A stretch of 64,000 nt of DNA from Azospirillum formosense (GTDB taxonomy: Bacteria; Pseudomonadota; Alphaproteobacteria; Azospirillales; Azospirillaceae). Where the stretch lies: assembly GCF_040500525.1 (NCBI RefSeq), contig NZ_CP159402.1, forward strand, positions 124,001 to 188,000, read 5' to 3'. Of the stretch, positions 52,290 through 60,113 are shown piece by piece. The stretch's first letter is position 1, and each line of letters begins with the position of its first letter. A model generated the notes under the pieces. The model saw only the letters and a list, made by a program, of their open reading frames with translations, had not been told where the DNA came from and did not search any database. A program made the position numbers and the translations under genes.

Positions 52290-52820
52290 TTACTTCTGGA
52301 TGCCGGTGACCTGCTGCTGGGCCTTGTTGCCGATGCCGGCGGCGAGGTTGGAGACGGTGCCGAGGTTCTGGTTGAACAGGGCACCCGGCGCGCCGAACTG
52401 CATGGCCTTGACCTGCTGCTGGGCGGTGTTGCCGATGCCGACCGCGCTGTTGCTGACGGTGCCGGCGTTGCTGTTGAAGCCGCCCAGGGCGAAGGGCGCC
52501 TTCGCCCCGCCGCCGCCCGCCTGCATGCCGAAGACCTGCTGCTTGGCGGTGTTGCCGACGCCGGCGGCGAGGTTGGAGACGGTGCCCAGGTTGGAGGCGG
52601 TGCCGAAGGGCCCGGCCAGCCCGCCACCCGCCTGGACGCCCATCACCTGCTGCTGCGCCTTGTTCTGGATGCCGGCGGCGGTGTTGGAGATGACGCCCAG
52701 GTTGCTGGCGTTGCCCAGCGGGATGCCGCCGGTCATCAGGTCGCCGGCGAAGGCCGGGCCAAAGGAGGCGGCGGAGCACAGGACGGCGACGGCGGCGGCG
52801 ATCAGGGTGGTGCGGCGCAT
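52290..52820 (-). CDS. Secreted repeat protein (curlin-like Asn/Gln pattern)
   Basis: 176 residues. Signal peptide MRRTTLIAAAVAVLCSAASF, cleaved after AFA. Four imperfect repeats of 30-40 residues follow, each with SNLAAGIGNKAQQQV-like text (consensus SNxAxGxGNxAxQQVxxxQ), the first three followed by Gly/Ala/Phe linkers. Regular Asn and Gln spacing resembles curlin-type amyloid repeats, though not the exact curlin motif. Monocistronic, with a good terminator. May form an extracellular fibre or coat. Confidence 0.75.
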   Translation of the reverse strand: MRRTTLIAAAVAVLCSAASFGPAFAGDLMTGGIPLGNASNLGVISNTAAGIQNKAQQQVMGVQAGGGLAGPFGTASNLGTVSNLAAGVGNTAKQQVFGMQAGGGGAKAPFALGGFNSNAGTVSNSAVGIGNTAQQQVKAMQFGAPGALFNQNLGTVSNLAAGIGNKAQQQVTGIQK

Positions 52821-53039
52821 GGTGTGGTTTCCTTCCGGTGTCTGGGGAGTTGGTGTCTGGGGGAGTTGGCTGCCGGTTCCGTCTGCGTCGGCGCCCGGCC
52901 TGTCCGATGACCAGACCCTACGCCCCGCCGCCCATCCCCGCTGTGGCCTGCGCCACACCCGGATGCGGTTTGCTTTCGCGGCTCAAAGTTTGACGTTCAT
53001 CAAGACTCCGTCCGGCAAAGCGGTGTTTCCTCGCATCCC

Positions 53040-53705
53040 ATGACCACCGATCTTCTTCTTGCCGCCCTGTTCCTGTTCGCCACCCACGCCGTGCCGTCCT
53101 GGCCAGGGGTGCGGCCGTGGCTGATCGCCCGGCTGGGGCGGGGCGGGTTCGTCGCCCTGCATTCGCTGGGCTCGCTGCTGGCGCTTGGGCTGTTCGTCTG
53201 GGCCTACCGCGAGGCCGGGGGCGGGGAGCCGCTGTTCGTTCCCGCCGGCTGGGCGGCGCCGCTCGTCGTCGCGCTGATGCCACTGTCCTTCCTGCTGATC
53301 GCCGCCCGAGTCACCAGCAAGGCCGGCGAGCCCGGCGCGCCCAACCCGCCGCGGGGCATCTACCGGATCACCCGTTTTCCCGGTTCCATGGGGTTGCTGC
53401 TGTGGGCGCTGCTGCACCTGCAAGCGACCGGGGACGGGCGGCGGGTCGTGCTGTTCGTCGCGATGGCGGCCATCGCCCTGTTCGCCATGGTCAAGAACGA
53501 CTGGCTGCTGCGCCGGAGTGCTGCCGGGCGGGCCTACCGGGCGGAGACCTCGGCGCTGCCCTTCGCCGCCATCCTGGCCGGGCGCCAGCGCTTCCGTCCC
53601 GGAGAGATCGGCTGGGGCCGCGTGCTGGGCGCGCTCGCCGCCTACGCCGCGATGATCGCGGTGCATCCCTGGCTGTTCGGCGTCAGCCCGCTCTATTGGC
53701 TGTAG
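53040..53705 (+). CDS. NnrU-family membrane protein
   Basis: 221 residues, six hydrophobic segments. NnrU features are ATHAVPSWPGVRPWLIARLG at the start, YRITRFPGSMGLLLWALLHL in the middle and LFAMVKNDWLLRRSAAGRAY later. NnrU proteins are linked to nitric-oxide-related denitrification in some alphaproteobacteria, but similar proteins occur with carotenoid or methyltransferase genes. No denitrification genes are present here. Confidence 0.8.
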   Translation: MTTDLLLAALFLFATHAVPSWPGVRPWLIARLGRGGFVALHSLGSLLALGLFVWAYREAGGGEPLFVPAGWAAPLVVALMPLSFLLIAARVTSKAGEPGAPNPPRGIYRITRFPGSMGLLLWALLHLQATGDGRRVVLFVAMAAIALFAMVKNDWLLRRSAAGRAYRAETSALPFAAILAGRQRFRPGEIGWGRVLGALAAYAAMIAVHPWLFGVSPLYWL

Positions 53706-53782
53706 CGGGACGGTTCGCGGCACACGGCGCCGCTCCGCCTGTTGATGGTCGTGGGAACAGACCGCGCAGGAAGGACAGCGCC

Positions 53783-54052
53783 ATGGAGCATCACACCGGC
53801 CCCGACGACCCCCGCGTCCGCGAGCGCGCCCACGCCATCTGGGAACGGGAGGGCCGCCCCGAGGGGCGTCACATCGAGCATTGGCGGCAGGCCGCCCGCG
53901 AGATCGCCGAGGAGGACGCCGTCCCCGGCCCGGAGGCCGGGCTGCAGACTCCCGACAGCGCCAGCGAGCGGGCCCTGCACGAGGCCGCCGAGCATCTGCG
54001 CGGGGTGGACGCGCACAGCCACCGTCGCCAGTCATCGACGGCGGAAAGCTGA
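53783..54052 (+). CDS. DUF2934-domain small protein
   Basis: 89 residues. The phrase ERAHAIWEREGRPEGRHIEHWRQAAREI is the DUF2934 signature. Charged, soluble, function unknown. AAGGA sits 7 nt upstream of ATG 53783. Convergent with the next gene, 10 bp apart. Confidence 0.8.
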   Translation: MEHHTGPDDPRVRERAHAIWEREGRPEGRHIEHWRQAAREIAEEDAVPGPEAGLQTPDSASERALHEAAEHLRGVDAHSHRRQSSTAES

Positions 54053-54062
54053 CGGCCGACCG

Positions 54063-54800
54063 TCAGTCCTCGTCGTCGAGGGACAGCTGACGGACTTCCA
54101 GCCGGGGATCGGGCCGTTGGGAATGGGGCTGCGGCAGCGGGCGCGGCTCCGCCGCCCGGCCCGCGGCGGGAGGCGGCGCGGCGCGCGGCGGGCGCAGCGG
54201 CTTGTTCACCGTCCCGCGCGGCCCGATGCTCGGCTCGTCGCCGAAGTCGGGCAGGGGCGGGCAGCGGTCCATCACCGCGCGCATCAGGACGGCGACGCGG
54301 TCCGTCTGCTTGCGCAGGCTCTGCCCGCGCTCCCCGTCGTAGAGCGGGTCGTCGAGGAACTTGCGGATCTCCATCAGCGCGCGGAACTCCACCCCCACCG
54401 TCTCGTGGGTGCCGATGGGCAGCGCCTTGACCCGCGCGAAGGTGTTGAAGAAGCCGAGGCTCTCCTCCACGAACAGGATCACCATGCGGGCGTGCAGGCG
54501 TTCCAGCGCGGTGGTCATCGGGCCGATCAGCTCCTCCATCTCCGACGGGGCGGCGTCCAGCCGTTCCTGGGTCACCGCCGCCAGCGAGAAGAAATCGCGC
54601 ACCTTGCGGGAGAATTTGCGGTAACGGCCCATCCCGCCGACCGACACGCGCTCCCGCGCCGCCGCCGCCAGATCCGCGCATTTTTTCAGCATGTCGTCGA
54701 GCCGCATCAGCATGCGGGCGACTTCGCGCTGGCGCTGGGCCGCGCTGACCATGGGGGCGGGCGGGGCCTGCCGACGGGGAGGGGAGGGGCGGCCGATCAT
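54063..54800 (-). CDS. Hypothetical cytoplasmic protein
   Basis: 245 residues. The middle is helical and well structured (REVARMLMRLDDMLKKCADL; FNTFARVKALPIGTHETVGV; EIRKFLDDPLYDGERGQSLRKQ), the C-terminal ~60 residues are proline/arginine-rich and acidic at the end (SLDDED). No recognised domain. ATG 54800 is used; the stop of the upstream protease gene lies beyond (34 bp), same direction, so the two may be co-transcribed. Confidence 0.6.
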   Translation of the reverse strand: MIGRPSPPRRQAPPAPMVSAAQRQREVARMLMRLDDMLKKCADLAAAARERVSVGGMGRYRKFSRKVRDFFSLAAVTQERLDAAPSEMEELIGPMTTALERLHARMVILFVEESLGFFNTFARVKALPIGTHETVGVEFRALMEIRKFLDDPLYDGERGQSLRKQTDRVAVLMRAVMDRCPPLPDFGDEPSIGPRGTVNKPLRPPRAAPPPAAGRAAEPRPLPQPHSQRPDPRLEVRQLSLDDED

Positions 54801-54834
54801 CGGACCATGGTTATCGCGATCCGGTCCACCGGGT

Positions 54835-55956
54835 CTAGTTCGCCGTTCGGACGTTCAGCACCCGTTCGCTGCCGCCGCGCAGCACGGTCACCTGCAGGGG
54901 CGTGCCGACCCGCACCAAGCCCATGCGGTTGCGGAAGTCGGTGGCGCTGCGCACCGGGCGCCCGTTCACCGCGGTCACCACGTCGCCGCTGCGGAAACCG
55001 GCGCGCTCGGCGGCCGACCCGCGCTCCACCTGGGCGATGACCGCCCCGGCGTCGCCGGTCAGGTTCATGCTGTCCGCCAGATCGGGGGTCAGGTCCTGGA
55101 TGGCGACGCCCAGCCGGCCGCGCCGCACCTCGCCATACTCGACCAGCTGCTCCATCACCGAGCGGACGATGCTGACCGGGACGGCGAAGCCGATGCCGAC
55201 CGACCCGCCGGCCGGGCCGATGATCGCGGTGTTGATGCCGACCAGCTCCCCGTTGAAATTCACCAGCGCGCCGCCGGAGTTGCCGGGGTTGATGGACGCG
55301 TCGGTCTGGATGAAGTCCTCATACCCCTCGATCTTCAGCCCGCTGCGGCCGAGCGCCGAGACGATGCCGGAGGTCACCGTCTGGCCCAGCCCGAAGGGGT
55401 TGCCGATGGCGACCAGGAAGTCGCCGACCTTGAGCTGGTCCGAATCACCCCAGGGCAGGGCGGTCAGATTCTCCGCCTCGATCTTCAGCAGGGCGATGTC
55501 GGTCGCCGCATCCCGGCCGACCAGCTTGGCGCGCAGGCGGCGGCGGTCCTTCAGGGTGACGGCGATTTCCTGGGCGTTCTCCACCACATGGGCGTTGGTG
55601 ATGACGTAGCCGCGCCGCGCGTCCACGATGACGCCCGATCCGGCGCTGACCTGCGGACGGGCCTGCTGCTCGGGGACGTTGAAGAAACGGCGGAAGAACG
55701 GGTCGCGCAGCAGCGGGTTCTCGGCCTGCGGCGCCCGCGACAGGACGGCGATGTTGACGACGGCGGGGGTCACCTGCTCCAGCATCGGCGCGATGGTCGT
55801 CACCCCGGTGACCCCGGCGGGCAGCGCCGCCGCGGCGGGGGCCGGTCCGGCGCCCGGGACGCCGATCCCCAAAAGCCCGGCCACGCACGCCGCCCCGACA
55901 AACCGAAGCGCCGCAAACCGAAGCGCCGCGAACCGAAGCGTCGTCCTCATCGGCAT
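54835..55956 (-). CDS. Trypsin-like serine protease, HtrA/DegP type
   Basis: 373 residues. A signal peptide with an odd start (MPMRTTLRFAALRFAALRF), then a trypsin fold with catalytic His123 (ITNAHVV), Asp153 (TDIALLKIE) and Ser227 (PGNSGGALVN). One PDZ domain follows (about 270-370: GRLGVAIQDL, AERAGFRSGDVVTAVNGRPV), so it resembles DegS/HhoB with a single PDZ. Periplasmic protein quality control or signalling protease. ATG 55956 has GGGGA upstream. Confidence 0.92.
   Translation of the reverse strand: MPMRTTLRFAALRFAALRFVGAACVAGLLGIGVPGAGPAPAAAALPAGVTGVTTIAPMLEQVTPAVVNIAVLSRAPQAENPLLRDPFFRRFFNVPEQQARPQVSAGSGVIVDARRGYVITNAHVVENAQEIAVTLKDRRRLRAKLVGRDAATDIALLKIEAENLTALPWGDSDQLKVGDFLVAIGNPFGLGQTVTSGIVSALGRSGLKIEGYEDFIQTDASINPGNSGGALVNFNGELVGINTAIIGPAGGSVGIGFAVPVSIVRSVMEQLVEYGEVRRGRLGVAIQDLTPDLADSMNLTGDAGAVIAQVERGSAAERAGFRSGDVVTAVNGRPVRSATDFRNRMGLVRVGTPLQVTVLRGGSERVLNVRTAN
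55900..55944 (-). repeat. Three tandem 15-bp repeats inside the HtrA signal peptide
   Basis: AAACCGAAGCGCCGC (plus-strand reading) appears three times in a row, the last copy slightly changed. In the protein this gives LRFAALRFAALRF. The period is a multiple of three, so gain or loss of a unit alters signal-peptide length without a frameshift. Confidence 0.75.
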
Positions 55957-56358
55957 CTTGTCCCCGTTCCCTTTGTTCCGTACCGCGTTGGCGCGGCTGA
56001 TGTGGGCGAGCGGCGCCCGTGGGTCAAGCCTGCGCACCCTTTGCCCCACCGCCCGGCCAGCGCCGGGGCGATGGAGTATAGGGCAGCGGCGGCGGTGGGA
56101 GAATCCTCCATGCCGCAGCCCGCCGTCTTTCCCGGTTCCGCTTTGGCGATCGGTTTCCATGTCTGGTTGCATGACGAGGGGGTGCGTCATCGCGCACCGT
56201 CCATGACTTCATTAAGACTTTGTTCAGCGGGATCTGCGACGACCTGTTGCGAAGGATTTGCCTGAAATCCAGGCCATGTCTGGTGTAACCTCAGTTTTCC
56301 TAAGACGTGCTTTCCTCCATGGCGGATACTCAACAGCGGCCCGCCGACGGTGACGACG
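55957..56358. other. Intergenic region without a supported gene
   Basis: About 400 bp between the divergent HtrA and CheZ genes. It must carry both promoters. Somewhat AT-richer from 56195 to 56330. No RNA gene or terminator was recognised. Confidence 0.5.
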
Positions 56359-57333
56359 ATGAGCGACGTTCCTCTGATGGAACTGACCGAGCATGATTAC
56401 CTCCAGATGGAGGAGGCGCTGTCGCAGACCGCGCGCGGCCGCGCGTTCCTGCGCATGCGCGACCGACGATCCCGTGTCGTCGCCGTGGACGAGTTCCAAC
56501 GGCTGACCGGCGCGCTGGAACAGCAGGTCAACCGGCTGCGCGGGGTGGACCCCGGCGCCCTGCCCCGCCTGACGCCGGGCGGCGGCGTGGGGAGCGGCCT
56601 GGGGGACAATCTGCAGCTCCAGCAGGAGCTGATGTCGATCACCCAGGTGGTGCGCGAGACGCGCAGCGACATCGCGGCGCTGCGCCCCGCCGACACCGGG
56701 TCGAACCGCATCGAGGCGGCGACCGGCGAACTGGACGAGATCGTCGCGGCGACCGAGCGGGCGACCACCGACATCCTGAACGCCACCGAGAAGATCCAGG
56801 AGATCACCCAGGGCATCCCGCGCACCGATCCCGACATCGCGGAGATGGTCGACGCCATCGACGCCTGGAGCATCGAGATCATGACCGCCTGCGCCTTCCA
56901 GGACATCACCGGTCAGCGCACCACCAAGGTGGTCAACACGCTGCGCTACATCGAGCAGCGCGTGAACACGATGATCGAGATCTGGGGCGTCGACCGCATC
57001 GCCACCGCCTCGGAAACCGCGTCGATGGGCGAGGGGGCGTCCCACCGCAAGCTGGGCGACACCCGGCCCGACGCGCATCTGCTGAACGGCCCGCAGCTCG
57101 GCGGGCCGGAGGTCAGCCAGGACGACATCGACGCCCTGTTCGATACGCTGGCCACCCAGATCCCCCAGGTGCTGGAACGGGTGGAGCCGGCCGAGACGCC
57201 CGCGCCGCCTCCGCCCCCGCCTCCGCCTCCCGCCGCTGCGAAGCCGGCCCCGCGACCCGCCGCCCCGGCGCCCGAACCGTCGGGCGGCGGCAGCGAGATT
57301 TCGCAGGCCGACATCGACGCGCTGTTCGCCTGA
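56359..57333 (+). CDS. cheZ: CheZ-family CheY-P phosphatase
   Basis: 324 residues. The helical-hairpin active site is in ACAFQDITGQRTTKVV, with Asp182 and Gln186 in the positions of the catalytic Asp and Gln of CheZ. A proline-rich linker leads to the C-terminal peptide ISQADIDALF (314-323), and a second copy, VSQDDIDALF (252-261), lies before the linker; these resemble FliM/CheZ CheY-docking peptides. It would dephosphorylate CheY and reset motor bias. ATG 56359 chosen over GTG 56350. No other che genes are adjacent. Confidence 0.87.
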   Translation: MSDVPLMELTEHDYLQMEEALSQTARGRAFLRMRDRRSRVVAVDEFQRLTGALEQQVNRLRGVDPGALPRLTPGGGVGSGLGDNLQLQQELMSITQVVRETRSDIAALRPADTGSNRIEAATGELDEIVAATERATTDILNATEKIQEITQGIPRTDPDIAEMVDAIDAWSIEIMTACAFQDITGQRTTKVVNTLRYIEQRVNTMIEIWGVDRIATASETASMGEGASHRKLGDTRPDAHLLNGPQLGGPEVSQDDIDALFDTLATQIPQVLERVEPAETPAPPPPPPPPPAAAKPAPRPAAPAPEPSGGGSEISQADIDALFA

Positions 57334-57340
57334 GGCGCCG

Positions 57341-58615
57341 ATGGCGAACGACGGCTCCCACAAGTCCCGGATACGCTTGAGCCAGGAGCAGCTGGACCGG
57401 GTGTGCGAGCGCCATGTCCGCTTCACCGAGGGGCGGCCGAACGGCGCCCGCGCCAACCTTCCCTTCTTCGATCTGACCGGGCTCGACCTGTCGGGCCGCA
57501 ACCTGACCGGCGCGCATCTGTCCGGCGCCATCCTGCGCGAGGCCCGGATGCAGGGAACGATCCTGGACCACGCCGACCTCTACGGCGCGGACCTGCGCGG
57601 CGCCGACCTGACGGAGGCGCGGCTCTACCGCACCGACATGCGCGGCGCCAACGTGCGCGGTGCCATCCTGGACGGCGCGGTGATGGTGGAGGTCGACCTG
57701 CGCGACGGCAGCGTCGCCAACCGCAGCGCGTCCGGCGAGCTGAAGGTGGTCGGCTTCGAACCGGGGCCGGCGGACATGGCCTCGGCCAAGTTGACCAACG
57801 CCGACATGGCGCGGGCCAAGCTGTCGGGCAGTTTCGCGCGGGCGGCCGACTTCACCAACTCCCGCCTGTCGGGGGCGCGGCTCCAGCGCACCGACCTGCG
57901 CGACTGCAACTTTTCCGGCGCCGACCTCCAGGGGGCGGACCTGAACGGCGCCGACCTGCGCGGCGCCATTCTGGACGGCGCCAAGGTGTCGGAGCTGGAC
58001 CTCGTCACCTCCATCCGCACCGACGAGGAGGCCGCCGTCGCCGCCCAGGCGCCGCAGCCCCTGTCCGAGCCGGACGAGGACCCGGCGGCGGAGCCCGCCC
58101 GCCCGGCCATGGCGGCGGCGGACATCGAGGCTCTGCTGCACCAGCATCTGCTGTGGCTCGGCACCAGCGGCCAGCAGGGACGCCAGCTCGACCTGACCGG
58201 CCTGAACCTGGACGGGGTGGACCTGTCGGGCAAGGTGCTGACGCTCGCCAAGGGTTCGGGCGTGCGTCTGCGCCACGCCCGGCTGAACGGCGCGCAGCTC
58301 CAGGCGGCCCAGTTCGACGGGGCCGACCTGCGCTCCGCCGACCTGCGCGGCGCCGACCTGCGCGGCGCGAAGCTCGACCGCGCGATCCTCATCGACGGCT
58401 GCCTGGACGGGGCCAATCTCGGGATGCTGCTGATCAGCGCCGGGGCCAAGATGATGCGGGCCTCGCTGGTGCGCGCCCGCATGGCCGGCGCCTCGCTCAG
58501 CGCCACCAACATGAAGGGCTGCGACCTGACTTTGGCCGATCTGACCGGCTGCGACCGCAGCGGCGCGATCTTCGACGAGGCCATCCTGGACGGCGCCCGG
58601 CTGGGCAGCGCGTAA
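57341..58615 (+). CDS. Pentapeptide-repeat protein
   Basis: 424 residues. Two blocks of A(D/N)LxG-type repeats: about residues 45-215 (e.g. ADLYGADLRGADLTEARLYR) and 280-420 (ADLRSADLRGADLRGAKLDR), joined by an acidic linker with AMAAADIEALLHQHLLW. Such repeats form right-handed quadrilateral beta-helices; some bind gyrase, but most are of unknown role. It follows cheZ by 7 bp, so the two are probably co-transcribed. The link to chemotaxis is an inference. Confidence 0.88.
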   Translation: MANDGSHKSRIRLSQEQLDRVCERHVRFTEGRPNGARANLPFFDLTGLDLSGRNLTGAHLSGAILREARMQGTILDHADLYGADLRGADLTEARLYRTDMRGANVRGAILDGAVMVEVDLRDGSVANRSASGELKVVGFEPGPADMASAKLTNADMARAKLSGSFARAADFTNSRLSGARLQRTDLRDCNFSGADLQGADLNGADLRGAILDGAKVSELDLVTSIRTDEEAAVAAQAPQPLSEPDEDPAAEPARPAMAAADIEALLHQHLLWLGTSGQQGRQLDLTGLNLDGVDLSGKVLTLAKGSGVRLRHARLNGAQLQAAQFDGADLRSADLRGADLRGAKLDRAILIDGCLDGANLGMLLISAGAKMMRASLVRARMAGASLSATNMKGCDLTLADLTGCDRSGAIFDEAILDGARLGSA

Positions 58616-58639
58616 GGGTTCGGAGCCGATCCACCGCAA

Positions 58640-58681
58640 AGAAAAAGCCCCTCCCCGGCGGACCGGGAAGGGGCTTTTTTT
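58640..58681 (+). terminator. Bidirectional rho-independent terminator
   Basis: A stem of about 14 bp, AAGCCCCTCCCCGG (58645-58658) with CCGGGAAGGGGCTT (58663-58676, one A-C mismatch), has A5 on the left and T7 on the right. It ends the cheZ-pentapeptide transcript on the plus strand and can also serve the leftward haem operon. Confidence 0.88.
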
Positions 58682-58703
58682 CCGTGCTGCGACCGGCGTG
58701 GGG

Positions 58704-60113
58704 CTAGGTCGCTCCCTGGGGGGCGATCTGGCCTCCGGGGGCGACGCCCGGCTGACCGGTGACCGGCTCCGTCGCGTGGTGGGCGATGGCCGCCGGCGCC
58801 GACTCCGGGCTCATCAGCGACATGCTGACGGTCGGGGTCTTCCATTCCAGGCTGTCGAAGGCGCCGCAATGGCCGCACAGGCCGCCCCAGCTCGGGCTGA
58901 CCGCGTTGCAGGCGGTGCAGGTCCAAGCCGCGTCCGCCGGGGCGTTCGCCGCCTGGGCCAGCCAGGCGCGCGCCGCCTCCTCGTCCTGCCGCTCCGCCCG
59001 CTCCAGCTCGGCCAGGAGCTGGAAGACGCGGCGGGACGGCCGCATCTCCAGCGCCTTGGTCAGATGGGCGCGGGCCTCGCCCCACAGCTGGGCGTCGAGG
59101 GCGGCGCGGGCCACGGCGAGCAGCGACTCGACGTCGTTGGGGGCGTGGTTGCGCAGCTTCTCGAACATCTTGACCCGGGTCATCGGGTCGTAGCTGGAGA
59201 CCACCTCGCGGTAGGCCGAGGTCAGGTCCGGGTGCGGGTTGACGCGCCAGCAGCGCTCGAGGGTCTTGGCGGCGTTCTTGTGCTTGCCGATGGCCATCTG
59301 CAGCCGGGCCGCGCGGGCCGCCGCCGGGACGAAGCCGGACAGCAGGTCGTGCGCCGCCTGGGCGTGCGAGAGGGCCGAATCGGACCGGCCGCGGCGCTCC
59401 GCCTCGAAGCTGCGCTCCAGAAGCAGGGTGGCGCGGTGGCGGCGGCCGTCGTCGGGGTTGATGGCGCCGGCCTGGACGGCCTGCTGCAGCGTGCCTTCCG
59501 CCGCCGCCCATTCGCCCGAACGGGCTTCCAGGTCGTACAGCGTGCCGAGCAGCCAGGGCGTGTTGGGCTGGAGCGACTGGGCGCGGCGGGCGAGCTGCAG
59601 CGCCTCCACCCGGTCGCCGGCCTTCAGCGACTGCGTCAGCAGGCCGCGCAGCCCGAGGAAGGCGGTCTCCGGCCGGTCGAGCATGGCGGTGAAGTATTCC
59701 TTCGCCGCGCGGTCGTCGCCCTGGAGCTGGGCGGCCTGGGCCGACAGCAGCATGGTCAGCGGCGGCTCGTTCAGCAGACCGTCGGCCTTGCGGGCCATCT
59801 TGCGGGCGGTCGTGGCGTCGCCGGCGGCGACGGCGACCATGCCGCGGGTCAGCGCCTGATAGCCGCGCTCGCGCCGGCGCGACCGGCGGTAGCGGCCGAA
59901 GTTGCGCGGCGCACCCAGGATGGCGCGGGCCAGCCGGTAGAGGACGATGCCCGCCGCCAGGGCCGCCACGCCGATCAGGATGGCGATGCCGATGCCGGTC
60001 TCGACGACGTAGCCCTGCCAGTTGATGGCGAGGGTTCCGGGGTGGTTGGCCAGCCAGACCGCGATCGCGACGACGATGGCGACCTTGATGATGAACCAGA
60101 TGGCGCGTGTCAT
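58704..60113 (-). CDS. hemY: Haem biosynthesis protein HemY (TPR, inner membrane)
   Basis: 469 residues. Two N-terminal spans (AIWFIIKVAIVVAIAVWL and GIAILIGVAALAAGIVLY), then a cytoplasmic or periplasmic TPR-rich region with the HemY_N phrase GAPRNFGRYRRSRRRERGYQALTRGMVAVAAGD. A C-terminal four-cysteine motif (CTACNAVSPSWGGLCGHCG) looks like a zinc ribbon. Proteobacterial HemY of this type is not protoporphyrinogen oxidase; its role is unproven but it is always linked to hemCD. Start overlaps the stop of the preceding gene (ATGA). Confidence 0.9.
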   Translation of the reverse strand: MTRAIWFIIKVAIVVAIAVWLANHPGTLAINWQGYVVETGIGIAILIGVAALAAGIVLYRLARAILGAPRNFGRYRRSRRRERGYQALTRGMVAVAAGDATTARKMARKADGLLNEPPLTMLLSAQAAQLQGDDRAAKEYFTAMLDRPETAFLGLRGLLTQSLKAGDRVEALQLARRAQSLQPNTPWLLGTLYDLEARSGEWAAAEGTLQQAVQAGAINPDDGRRHRATLLLERSFEAERRGRSDSALSHAQAAHDLLSGFVPAAARAARLQMAIGKHKNAAKTLERCWRVNPHPDLTSAYREVVSSYDPMTRVKMFEKLRNHAPNDVESLLAVARAALDAQLWGEARAHLTKALEMRPSRRVFQLLAELERAERQDEEAARAWLAQAANAPADAAWTCTACNAVSPSWGGLCGHCGAFDSLEWKTPTVSMSLMSPESAPAAIAHHATEPVTGQPGVAPGGQIAPQGAT

